Below are positions 44,401-51,820 of a stretch of 64,000 bases of DNA, in pieces (the first letter of the stretch is position 1; every line of letters starts with the position of its first letter). The stretch covers positions 1 through 64,000 of the forward strand of contig JAFGGN010000037.1 in the NCBI GenBank assembly GCA_016930535.1. Reading direction: 5' to 3'. Source of the stretch: a bacterium. GTDB taxonomy: Bacteria > Zhuqueibacterota > QNDG01 > JAFGCO01. The translations under genes were made by a program, and so were the position numbers. The notes beneath the pieces are model-generated. The model made no database searches. It had not been told where the DNA came from and saw nothing but the letters and a program-made list of their open reading frames with translations.

Positions 44401-44855
44401 GCTACGGAACGCGGCGCATCTGCGCCGACAAGTCTTACGATATGATATCCCGAGCTGTCGGCGATATGGGCATAGCCCCCTTCCACATGGACATCCCTGG
44501 CCTGCCTGAATTCGTTCAGACGGCCAGTAATTTTCGGCGCATCGATATCGCTGACATCAACCATATACAAACCTGCATTCTCGGTAAGCACGATGATGAA
44601 TACAATATACTGATCAATATCTCCGATCACATCGTCCAGAACAAGACAATGCATGAGCCGGGGTTGTGCAGGATCAGCTGTATCGAGGATATTCAGGCGC
44701 CTCCCCTCGTTGACATAGGTGACATTGCCAGCATTCAGAACGGCGAACGACGCGCCTCCGATGTCCGCCACCCTCTCGAGGGTCATCGAACAGACGGGAA
44801 ACCCGGTTAAAAGAACATAAAAAGCCATCAGAAAGGTCCATTTCCGGATTCGCAT
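41439..44855 (-). CDS. LVIVD-repeat propeller plus beta-helix secreted protein with T9SS tail
   Basis: A 1138-aa mosaic protein. After a signal peptide, residues 30 to about 620 hold many LVIVD-type repeats of about 45 residues (for example LNILDTADPAQPRLM, INFYDVSDPENASF, LQIYNVTDPNAPLPL), which build a beta-propeller. Residues 625-1000 form a parallel beta-helix opened by a CSLREA-like segment (THTGDSGSGSLRDAIDFVN) with right-handed NNDQYGVSMAG-type turns. A short Ig-like segment follows, and the last 85 residues are a T9SS sorting domain (LAQNFPNPFNHATTVVY, IYDIKGREMAVL, GLYMVHMKAG). TGGGAGGATACCCAT precedes the ATG. It is the first of four co-directional secreted protein genes. Adhesion or polymer binding is likely. 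Confidence 0.82.
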   Translation of the reverse strand: MRIRKWTFLMAFYVLLTGFPVCSMTLERVADIGGASFAVLNAGNVTYVNEGRRLNILDTADPAQPRLMHCLVLDDVIGDIDQYIVFIIVLTENAGLYMVDVSDIDAPKITGRLNEFRQARDVHVEGGYAHIADSSGYHIVRLVGADAPRSVAWFPLSHPASACWVDEGTAYVVESVYGINFYDVSDPENASFIDAYPVNNYIGGADRIVVRSGYAYMTNMYEGSVSIYDVRQPNSVSRTGIYISANFTPVRLELAGQTAYAGGLDGSVHVLNIQNPAWPAWISTLQTMNFVYSLDVSAGRLYIANGAVHLQIYNVTDPNAPLPLSRWFGTASEVDQVTVSGNRAYLAAGTGGLTILNTSNPLNPVKAGHIYRKGFQVQAVDGTDTYVFAGDQDSLYIINAADPANPVFESGVRMIQAPGTPGMPYIREIKSRGGRIYTACGYAGFNIVSMVPTTAASVIASYGTPGYTRDIESQGNYIYSADVSHFRILDISDLNGIQPVFEDTGGLYNGVGVNANYAFTAGGNLISYSIQNPSAIQKAGEAVPAFETSALFLYYSSLFSTGPEGIKVHDIGNAASPSFLAGSNAIAGQQAVDVCVSGDYLYAAEGLRGLTVYRIHGGSQPDLPGVVTHTGDSGSGSLRDAIDFVNTHPGADYIAFAIPKTDPGFDAALGAWIIKPQSAYAMMNEANVVIDGASQNYFTGEDTNPYGPEIVIDGSEAGANKSGLVFSAGGHSLIVHDLCIMNFDLTGLWILGGRDCVIRGCYVGVTADGMHAAGNYSGISLSEGTQNASIISGDHHPTIVSGNTESGISIVLNSRHNTIAGCIIGMNRNLTGVIPNQASGIRLYYEADSNGVHENWIGGNGDGIAVYESSYNYIRRNLIGTDSLWQQAFGNTGNGILIQASQDNSSEYNIVTDNWIGNNDQYGVSMAGTRARCNTLVMNRISANQSGGIENTNQASDQIQRPYFLSFINEQLIGQAGVLNQIFVYTDEDGQGRVQLGDSYADENGEFIFNVNGLTLLDNLTAMAIDTAGNTSGFSDPIESGVTAVDDLGLPAVFALAQNFPNPFNHATTVVYTLPGKCRVLIRIYDIKGREMAVLVDREQHAGTYRVVWDAGHLSSGLYMVHMKAGEFSAVRKMGFLK

Positions 44856-45078
44856 ATGGGTATCCTCCCATAATTACATTGTGCGGAACAGGTGACATGA
44901 CTGGTACAGGATGAACAATCGTTCTGTCTGAGTATGACGTCTGTAAAATACTTCAGGTATGGATTCGATAAATCTGTCGATCAATGAGTCTGCATTATGA
45001 TTGAATTAAATACAATTCCGGAATTCCCGATCTGACATGAAGCTGGCAGTCCGGCCGTAAGAAACGACAGCCTCGTGC

Positions 45079-46551
45079 TTATAAAATGTCCTGTTCGAAA
45101 TAGGCATTGCGGCGCGAATCATACACAATTTTCAGTGTATCACAAACCGCGCGGAATCTCTCATCGTTTCTGAGCGGCTCAAAATTGGGATCCCTTATGA
45201 GCCATAAATATTCCTGATATCCCCAATCCACCGCTTTGTTCAGCCATTGCACCGATTCCCCGTTTCTGCCCAGCAATGCGTAAACCGCAGCGACGGCCGT
45301 TGCGAGGGCCCCGTTTCCATCCGCCTGCGGCTTGACCTCCAGTTCCACTTCACTCAGGGCTTCATCCAGATCGCCCTGTTTGGCGTGAATCATGGCCAGA
45401 ACCGCATGTGAAAGCGGTTGATACGATCCGTCCGACATGCCCATCCTGACCGATTCCATGGCCGGGCCATACTCTCCCTGATAATAAAGCTGAAGCGCCA
45501 GAAATGTATTCAGATAGACAGCCTGCGGATGATCCGATATACACTTTCTGAGCAGCCCGGCAGCCAGCTGATGTTCACCTTGGCCGCCGAGAATCAGCGC
45601 CTTTCCGATGCCGGCCTGAAGACTCGACGGATTCAGTTCCAGGGATCTGTCATACATACGCAGTGCCGGATCATAAAGACCGTATCTCACAAAGATTTGT
45701 CCCAGGCCTGTCCATGCCGGCTGGATATTCGGATTCTGATTCAGGGCCGTTCTGAATAACTGTTCCGCATGCCTGATATCTCCACGGATCATGGCGATGC
45801 GTCCCAGAATACACGAGCCTTCCCCGGTTCCGGGTTGAAGCTGTTCGACTTTCATTCCTGATTGCTGGGCGAGAGAAAGCCATACCATGTGGCGCTCCCA
45901 CCCCTGTTCAAACAGCATGAGATAACTCTCGGCCAGTCCGATCCAGGCATCGGCATAAAGTGAATCGTTCCTCAGTATTTCCTTATAGATACGCACCGCG
46001 CTGTTGAGTTCGGCCGGCATTTCCATGGTTCGAAGCGACTCCGCCTCGACATATTGCTGAAAAAGCCTGTTCGATACAGCTTTTTCTTCGTGTGTCTGCG
46101 AAACCGGTTCACCCATGGATTGCGCCATTTCGCGTGATACGGTTTCAACGGCGCTTAACACGGATTCTTCCTCATATCGAATGCTGTTCTCAATCACACT
46201 GTCATTACTTGTGTTTTCGAGTATATAGGATATTTCAACCGCATCGTCCTGATGCAGGGCCCTTGTTTTTATAATATAATCCGCCTCTTCAGGAATCGCA
46301 TCGTCTGCAAGAATGATTTTCACGCCCCGCCTGCCCAGTTTTCGGGCAATGGAACGCGTCATGGCATGACTGACCGCATCACTGTCTGCCGAAGCGATTA
46401 CAATGGTTTTCTGCCAATCCGCCTGCGGCAGGTCCACTTCGGTCACCTGAACATCTGTGCCGCGAGGCGGTTCAGCCTCTTTCTTTTGTGCGCAGGCCAT
46501 AAAAATAAAAATGGCACAACAGGCAGTACCAGCCATATTAAGCAACTTCAT
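45079..46551 (-). CDS. TPR-repeat lipoprotein
   Basis: A 490-aa lipoprotein (lipobox IFMAC, then AQKKE). The N-terminal third (about 45-150) looks like a small alpha/beta domain (KTIVIASADSDAVSHAMTRSI, KIILADDAIPEEADYIIKTRAL). The rest is a series of tetratricopeptide repeats (AELNSAVRIYKEILRNDSLYADAW-like and later units, including PALRMYDRSLELNPSSLQAG). GAGGAGGAATT precedes the ATG. It likely mediates protein assembly at the periplasmic face. It is downstream of gcvPA by 95 bases with no visible terminator between. A role specific to glycine metabolism is not suggested by sequence. Confidence 0.78.
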   Translation of the reverse strand: MKLLNMAGTACCAIFIFMACAQKKEAEPPRGTDVQVTEVDLPQADWQKTIVIASADSDAVSHAMTRSIARKLGRRGVKIILADDAIPEEADYIIKTRALHQDDAVEISYILENTSNDSVIENSIRYEEESVLSAVETVSREMAQSMGEPVSQTHEEKAVSNRLFQQYVEAESLRTMEMPAELNSAVRIYKEILRNDSLYADAWIGLAESYLMLFEQGWERHMVWLSLAQQSGMKVEQLQPGTGEGSCILGRIAMIRGDIRHAEQLFRTALNQNPNIQPAWTGLGQIFVRYGLYDPALRMYDRSLELNPSSLQAGIGKALILGGQGEHQLAAGLLRKCISDHPQAVYLNTFLALQLYYQGEYGPAMESVRMGMSDGSYQPLSHAVLAMIHAKQGDLDEALSEVELEVKPQADGNGALATAVAAVYALLGRNGESVQWLNKAVDWGYQEYLWLIRDPNFEPLRNDERFRAVCDTLKIVYDSRRNAYFEQDIL

Positions 46552-46646
46552 AATTCCTCCTCGACCGGATAAACCGGCTGCAGAAAATCATGTACCACCG
46601 GCTTATGGCTCCAATCTCCCGTCTGCGGCAAACCGGACATGGAATT

Positions 46647-47990
46647 TCAGTTTTCAAACTGCTTCAGCGCCTGCACAAACCGGTCCATTTCATCCCGTGA
46701 CCTCTTTTCGGTCACTGCTATCAGAAGACCATCGTCAATCTGATAATCAAACCGGCTCAAATTGATCCCGGCAAAAATTTTCTCTTTCATCAGGGCGTCA
46801 ATAATTTTTTCAGGCGACACGGGACAACGTACGGCAAATTCTTTGAAAAAGGGCTGATTGAACATGAGTGAAAAACCATTTATTTTTTGGATTTCATCCG
46901 CCAGATAATGCGCCTTTTGAATACAAAGCTCCGCAACACGCGGCAATCCCTGTTTTCCCATGAGCGCCAGATAAATGGCCGATGCCAGGGCACAAAGCTG
47001 CTCATTGGTGCAGATCGAAGACGTGGCCTTGTCTCTGCGAATATGCTGTTCCCTGGTCTGAAGCGTCAGCACAAAACCGCGGCGTCCCTTTGAATCCTGA
47101 GTCACTCCGACAAGACGTCCCGGCAGCCGGCGGATCAGGGCTTTTTTTACTGCAAATATTCCCACATACGGTCCGCCGAAATTCAGCGGATTACCGAGCA
47201 CCTGGCCTTCTCCTGTCGCCACATCGGCATCATATTCACCCGGCGGTTTCATAATACCAAGAGAAATGGGATCCACAGCTGCCACATACAATCCTTGTGC
47301 ATCGTGAATCATCTGTCCCATTTTTTCCACGGGTTCCAGGGCTCCGAAAAAATTGGGGTGCTGAATCAGCAGCCCGGCCGTTTCATTTCCAATCGATGCT
47401 TTCAGATGCCCAAGATCGGTAATGCCGTTCTGAGTCTCAATGTCAATGATGCGTATACCGCTTCGATGGCAGTAGGTTTTCACAACCTCCCTGTAAAAAG
47501 GATGCACGGATCTGGAAATACAAATCTCTGCACGGCCGGTTTGTGCATGAACGAGCAATGCCGCTTCTGCAAGAGCGGATCCGCCGTCATACATGGACGC
47601 ATTGGCCACATCCATTCCGGTCAGCTCTGCCATCATGGATTGATACTCATAGATAGCCTGCAGATTGCCCTGAGCCACTTCAGGCTGATACGGTGTATAT
47701 GCTGTGTAAAATTCCGATCTGGAAATCAGGTGATCGACGGCTGCAGGGATAAAATGATCATAGGCACCGCCTCCCAGGAAACATGCATATGAACCGGTAT
47801 GGGCGTTCTGCTCGGCCATGGACAGAAGCAGTTTTGAGACCTCCGGTTCGGACATCGGGGACGGCAGATCCAGATCGCCCTCGAATCGTATTGCTTTGGG
47901 AATATCATTCAGCAAGGCCTCAAACTCATCCACACCAATGATCTTGAGCATTTGTTTCCGGTTTTCATCCGTGGTTGGGATAAATGGCAT
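46647..47990 (-). CDS. gcvPA: Glycine dehydrogenase (decarboxylating) subunit 1
   Basis: A 447-aa alpha subunit of the two-chain P protein of the glycine cleavage system. Family segments are clear: MPFIPTTDENRKQML, FLGGGAYDHFIPAAVDH, FYTAYTPYQPEVAQGNLQ, YDGGSALAEAAL, and VATGEGQVLGNPLNFGGPYVG. AAAGGAGATCCCTC precedes the ATG. The beta subunit gcvPB, which holds the PLP lysine, is not next to it: downstream is a TPR lipoprotein, so gcvPB (and gcvT) must be elsewhere in the genome. It is separated from gcvH by a V4R-like gene in the same orientation. Confidence 0.95.
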   Translation of the reverse strand: MPFIPTTDENRKQMLKIIGVDEFEALLNDIPKAIRFEGDLDLPSPMSEPEVSKLLLSMAEQNAHTGSYACFLGGGAYDHFIPAAVDHLISRSEFYTAYTPYQPEVAQGNLQAIYEYQSMMAELTGMDVANASMYDGGSALAEAALLVHAQTGRAEICISRSVHPFYREVVKTYCHRSGIRIIDIETQNGITDLGHLKASIGNETAGLLIQHPNFFGALEPVEKMGQMIHDAQGLYVAAVDPISLGIMKPPGEYDADVATGEGQVLGNPLNFGGPYVGIFAVKKALIRRLPGRLVGVTQDSKGRRGFVLTLQTREQHIRRDKATSSICTNEQLCALASAIYLALMGKQGLPRVAELCIQKAHYLADEIQKINGFSLMFNQPFFKEFAVRCPVSPEKIIDALMKEKIFAGINLSRFDYQIDDGLLIAVTEKRSRDEMDRFVQALKQFEN

Positions 47991-48108
47991 GAGGGATCTC
48001 CTTTAAGCACACAGCACCGATGCGGTTTCCATCAACAGAGCATGCAGAAATTGCAGAATCAGTAAAGGCGGAGACTGATTCATATCCAATGGCCGATTCC
48101 GGCCTGAT

Positions 48109-48669
48109 TCAGAGCGCCCAGCTTACTTCATACTGGCAGACCTTGTCTCCCCGTGCCCTGCATTGAATTTCGTTCATCATCACTGCCTTAACTCCGCACA
48201 TCTTCAACGCTTCCTTATACCAGCCGATGACGGTCAGACAATCGACCTCTGAAAAGGTCTCGGCATCGTATGTCGTCAACACACCTGAATTGGGTCCGGT
48301 GGATACATATTCACGACGACCGATATTATAATAAAATTTATAAATCGTATCCGCCTGCTTCATGAATGCCTGGGGATTTCCCGGCTGGATAAAAGCTTTT
48401 TGCGCTTTGGAGAGATTTTCACGTGCGGATTTGGCACCAATGGATTCAAAAATACCCGTATCCCCGCGTCCGAGCACATCGACGATGGTCTGATCCAGAA
48501 GCTTCCCTGTCTCGAACGGGTACCATCCGACATGAATGATTGCACGCAGAACCTGCTGGTCCTCAAGGGGCATCGATTTCAGAACACGCTCCCAGGCATC
48601 TTCACCAAAATATTCGATCACAAAAGTCTTTCTGGCCAGCAGTATGCCGCCCCGGATTTTTACACCCAT
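48109..48669 (-). CDS. V4R/DUF2378-like small-molecule-binding protein
   Basis: A 186-aa protein with no signal peptide. The C-terminal motif IQCRARGDKVCQYEVSW (two cysteines around GD) is typical of V4R-like and DUF2378/TIGR02265-type domains that bind small hydrophobic ligands or metal. The middle has FYYNIGRREYVS and VDCLTVIGWYKEALKMCGV. GGAAGG lies 8 bases before the ATG at 48669; a GTG two codons earlier is too close. It lies between gcvPA and gcvH, so it may be co-expressed with glycine cleavage. I am confident of the gene, moderately confident of the family, and cannot give a function. Confidence 0.7.
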   Translation of the reverse strand: MGVKIRGGILLARKTFVIEYFGEDAWERVLKSMPLEDQQVLRAIIHVGWYPFETGKLLDQTIVDVLGRGDTGIFESIGAKSARENLSKAQKAFIQPGNPQAFMKQADTIYKFYYNIGRREYVSTGPNSGVLTTYDAETFSEVDCLTVIGWYKEALKMCGVKAVMMNEIQCRARGDKVCQYEVSWAL

Positions 48670-48715
48670 AATCACAACCTTCCGATGGTTGAAGGATGAT
48701 CAAGGAAAAACCACG

Positions 48716-49099
48716 TTACACATGATCGATATGTTGCTGATACGCATCTGCCGTTAAAAGAGAATCGATCTGCCCCTGATCCGTAACGGCGATCCTGATC
48801 ATCCAACCCTCGCCATAAGGATCCCTGTTAACGCGCTGAGGATCTGTCTCGAGCGATGTATTCACCGCAGTAACCGTACCGGAAACAGGCGCGTACAGAT
48901 CCGATACCGCTTTAACAGCTTCGATGCTTCCGCAGGCCTTCATCTGTTCTGTCTGGCTTCCCACGGCGGGCAGTTCGACAAATACGATGTCCCCGAGCTC
49001 TCCCTGCGCATAGTCCGTGATCCCGATTGTCAGCTCAGTGCCGTCAATTTTTATCCACTCATGCTCTTTGGTATATCGCAAATCTGCAGGCACATTCAT
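48716..49099 (-). CDS. gcvH: Glycine cleavage system H protein
   Basis: A 127-aa lipoyl carrier that moves the aminomethyl group between the P, T and L proteins. The lipoylation lysine is K63 in GSIEAVKAVSDL. The start LRYTKEHEWIKI and the middle GITDYAQGELGDIVFVELP are textbook. AAAGGATAAATC precedes the ATG. It follows accC by 23 bases and precedes the V4R-like gene by 46 bases. Confidence 0.97.
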   Translation of the reverse strand: MNVPADLRYTKEHEWIKIDGTELTIGITDYAQGELGDIVFVELPAVGSQTEQMKACGSIEAVKAVSDLYAPVSGTVTAVNTSLETDPQRVNRDPYGEGWMIRIAVTDQGQIDSLLTADAYQQHIDHV

Positions 49100-49122
49100 G
49101 ATTTATCCTTTCCGCAATATGT

Positions 49123-50478
49123 TCATTCGTCCCTGTCTTCCATAGTAAAATGATCCAGAAAATGTGTGTTGAAATTTCCCTCGATAAAACGGCTGTCTTT
49201 CATGACCTGCTGATGAAAGGGGATGGTCGTTGAAACACCTTCGATGACGAATTCCTCCAGGGCACGTTTCATGCGTTCCAGCGCTTCAGTCCTGTCATAT
49301 CCGTGAACGATCAGCTTGGCCATCAGGGAATCATAGAAAGGCGGAATCTGATAACCGGCATAGGCATGCGTGTCCACACGGACACCAAGCCCGCCCGGCG
49401 TATGAAAACTGGTGATCATCCCCGGTGTCGGCCGGAATCCCTTATAGGGGTCCTCGGCATTGATCCGGCACTCGATGGCATGTCCCACCGGTTCCAGGTT
49501 GACATGTGTGTGCTTGAAATCATCGCCGAAAGCCACCCGGATCTGCTCCTTGATGAGATCGATGTTAAACACCATTTCCGTGACTGGATGTTCGACCTGG
49601 ATCCGCGTGTTCATTTCCATAAAATAAAACGAATTGCTCTCATCGAACAAAAATTCCACGGTTCCTGCGGACCTGTAATTGACAGCTTCGGCCCCAGCGA
49701 TTGCAGCATCCATCATCATTTTCCGCACTTCGGGCGAAACCGCAGGAGACGGGGATTCCTCGATCAGTTTTTGATGCTTGCGCTGAATTGAACAATCCCT
49801 TTCACCCAGGGCAAGCACCTTGCCCCTGCCATTGCCCAGAAGCTGTACTTCCACATGTCTTGGTGATTCAAAATAACGCTCCATATATACTGTCGGATCG
49901 CCGAATCCGACACGCGCTTCCGTTTGTGCAGCTGAAAAGGCTTTTGCCAGTTCAGATTCTTCACGGACAATCCGCATTCCACGTCCCCCGCCCCCGGCAG
50001 CAGCTTTAATGATCACGGGGAAACCGATGGATCTGGCCAGTTCCCTCGCCTCTCCTTCATTGGCCAGTCCGCCTTCACTGCCCGGTATAACCGGCACTCC
50101 GGCCTTTTTCATCGTGGTTTTGGCATAAATCTTATCTCCCATCTTCGAAATCATTTCGGGCGTGGGACCGATAAATGTGATGCCGGAGGATTCACAGATT
50201 TCGGCAAATTTGGCATTTTCAGCAAGAAAACCATAACCCGGATGCAGCGCATCAGAATTGGTGATTTCTGCGGCACTGATAATGCGCGGCACATTCAGAT
50301 AACTCTCTGCGGGTGAAGGCGGACCGATACAGACCGCTTCATCGGCAAACCGGACATGAAGACAGTCGGCATCCGCCTGTGAATAGACGGCCACGGTCTT
50401 GAGACCGATTTCCTTGCAGGCCCGGATGACCCGAAGAGCGATCTCACCTCGATTGGCGATTAGTATTTTATGATTCAA
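49123..50478 (-). CDS. accC: Biotin carboxylase subunit of acetyl-CoA carboxylase
   Basis: A 451-aa ATP-grasp enzyme that carboxylates the biotin of AccB. Visible parts are the start [21 protein letters not shown], the ATP lid [13 protein letters not shown], the metal/biotin region [20 protein letters not shown] and the C-terminal [15 protein letters not shown]. The start codon is TTG at 50478 with GGAAGAA upstream; it encodes the conserved N-terminus. It is separated from accB by 196 bases that hold a predicted RNA structure. Carboxyltransferase genes accA/accD are not in the window. Confidence 0.97.
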   Translation of the reverse strand: MNHKILIANRGEIALRVIRACKEIGLKTVAVYSQADADCLHVRFADEAVCIGPPSPAESYLNVPRIISAAEITNSDALHPGYGFLAENAKFAEICESSGITFIGPTPEMISKMGDKIYAKTTMKKAGVPVIPGSEGGLANEGEARELARSIGFPVIIKAAAGGGGRGMRIVREESELAKAFSAAQTEARVGFGDPTVYMERYFESPRHVEVQLLGNGRGKVLALGERDCSIQRKHQKLIEESPSPAVSPEVRKMMMDAAIAGAEAVNYRSAGTVEFLFDESNSFYFMEMNTRIQVEHPVTEMVFNIDLIKEQIRVAFGDDFKHTHVNLEPVGHAIECRINAEDPYKGFRPTPGMITSFHTPGGLGVRVDTHAYAGYQIPPFYDSLMAKLIVHGYDRTEALERMKRALEEFVIEGVSTTIPFHQQVMKDSRFIEGNFNTHFLDHFTMEDRDE

Positions 50479-50547
50479 AGGCTTCTTCCCGGTTGTTAGG
50501 CTTTGGTCATGGTTGATGGGAACATTTCATTCCCGGTCAATGTATCG

Positions 50548-50622
50548 CTCTGGCGCAAATGATGCATCACCAGAGGCAGCGGCCTTAAGATCCCGGCGGA
50601 GCCGAAAAATCTTAAAGGCTGC
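50548..50622 (-). ncRNA. Predicted structured RNA element between accB and accC
   Basis: Two adjacent stems are evident: CTCTGG (50548-50553) with CCAGAG (50570-50575), enclosing a TGATGCATCA palindrome, and GCAGC plus CTTAAGAT (50576-50591) with ATCTTAA and GCTGC (50609-50622), enclosing a CGGC/GCCG hairpin with a GGA loop. No reading frame across it looks protein-like. It may be an attenuator or a processing signal for accC; the class is unknown. Confidence 0.35.
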
Positions 50623-50674
50623 ACGCTCAGGAAAGATCGAATCCCACTGGGGAAGCGAGTGGTTTGAACGGTAA

Positions 50675-51157
50675 TCATGATGCCTTTTCAACCATGAACA
50701 GCGGCTGATTATACTCGACCGGCTGTCCGTTTTCAACGCATATTTTCACAATTTTACCGGAGATTTCGGCTTCAATTTCATTCATCAGTTTCATGGCTTC
50801 GATGATACACAAAATTTGTCCGGGTTTGATGGAATCTCCCTCATTCACATAAGATGCTGCATCAGGAGCCGGCGCGCGGTAGAACGTGCCCACCATGGGG
50901 GAGCGGACTTCTATCAGATTTTCCTTGCCGGAGGCACTGGATATTTCAAGATGGGCCTCCTGTATCTGGGTGGGATGTTCAGCAGCAGAATGCACTGGAG
51001 GACCTGATGCATGGATAACCTGCGGCTGCATGACCGATGGGCTCAGCGCAGCGTTCTTCACAATACGTATCTGCAGATTCTCATCCTGAACTTCAAGTTC
51101 ATTGATCTGACTGGTTTCCACCAGTTTTACCAGTTTCTTGATGTTGGCGATATTCAT
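50675..51157 (-). CDS. accB: Biotin carboxyl carrier protein
   Basis: A 160-aa carrier subunit of acetyl-CoA carboxylase. The biotinylated lysine is K123 in IIEAMKLMNEIEAE; the thumb-containing fold begins at RSPMVGTFYRAPAPDA. Residues 35-75 form the flexible Pro/Ala/Ser/Gln linker and residues 1-34 the AccC-binding N-terminus. AAAGGGAGTTTGC precedes the ATG, 12 bases after efp, the usual efp-accB-accC order. Confidence 0.97.
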   Translation of the reverse strand: MNIANIKKLVKLVETSQINELEVQDENLQIRIVKNAALSPSVMQPQVIHASGPPVHSAAEHPTQIQEAHLEISSASGKENLIEVRSPMVGTFYRAPAPDAASYVNEGDSIKPGQILCIIEAMKLMNEIEAEISGKIVKICVENGQPVEYNQPLFMVEKAS

Positions 51158-51169
51158 GCAAACTCCCTT

Positions 51170-51730
51170 TTATTTGACCCGTTCGACATAGGTGCTGGTC
51201 CGTGTATCCACACGAATAACTTCTCCCTCCTGAATGAAGAGCGGTACCTGAACCACTGCACCCGTTTCCAAAGTCGCCGGTTTGCTTCCGCCCGAAGCTG
51301 TGTCACCCTTGATGCCCGGATCGGTTTTCACAATTTCCAATTCGACAAAAATCGGGGCTTCAACACCAAGAACTTCGGTTCCTGTGGACAGGATTTCCAC
51401 TTCCATGCCGTCCTTGATATACAACGAAGCATCCCCGACAACATCCTTGGCCAGAGTGATCTGCTCGTACGTATTCATCTCCATAAAAACATACTCGCTT
51501 TCACTGCCGTATAAAAACTGATATTTTTTCTTTTCAAGACGTACATCGTCCACTTTTTCACCGGACCGGAATGTTCGGTCGATCACTCGGCCTGTTTTCA
51601 CGTTCTTCAGGCGCGTTCGCACGAATGCACCGCCTTTGCCCGGTTTTACATGCTGAAATTCAACCATCATCCATAATTCATTGTCCATACGAATAACCAA
51701 ACCATTACGAAAATCTGTTGTTGTGGCCAT
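51170..51730 (-). CDS. efp: Elongation factor P
   Basis: A 186-aa translation factor that relieves ribosome stalling at polyproline stretches. The loop lysine is K32 in VKPGKGGAFVRT, the site modified in many bacteria; the C-terminal domain ends RVDTRTSTYVERVK as usual. GAGGAACGC precedes the ATG at 51730; an upstream in-frame ATG adds 22 residues that are not conserved. No modification enzyme gene is adjacent. Confidence 0.97.
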   Translation of the reverse strand: MATTTDFRNGLVIRMDNELWMMVEFQHVKPGKGGAFVRTRLKNVKTGRVIDRTFRSGEKVDDVRLEKKKYQFLYGSESEYVFMEMNTYEQITLAKDVVGDASLYIKDGMEVEILSTGTEVLGVEAPIFVELEIVKTDPGIKGDTASGGSKPATLETGAVVQVPLFIQEGEVIRVDTRTSTYVERVK

Positions 51731-51820
51731 GCGTTCCTCTTTAATATTGTTCGTTTTAAACCGGTTAAATATACAGGATATAATGTTAATTGTCAACTGG
51801 CGTTTTCCGCTCGATCCGGA

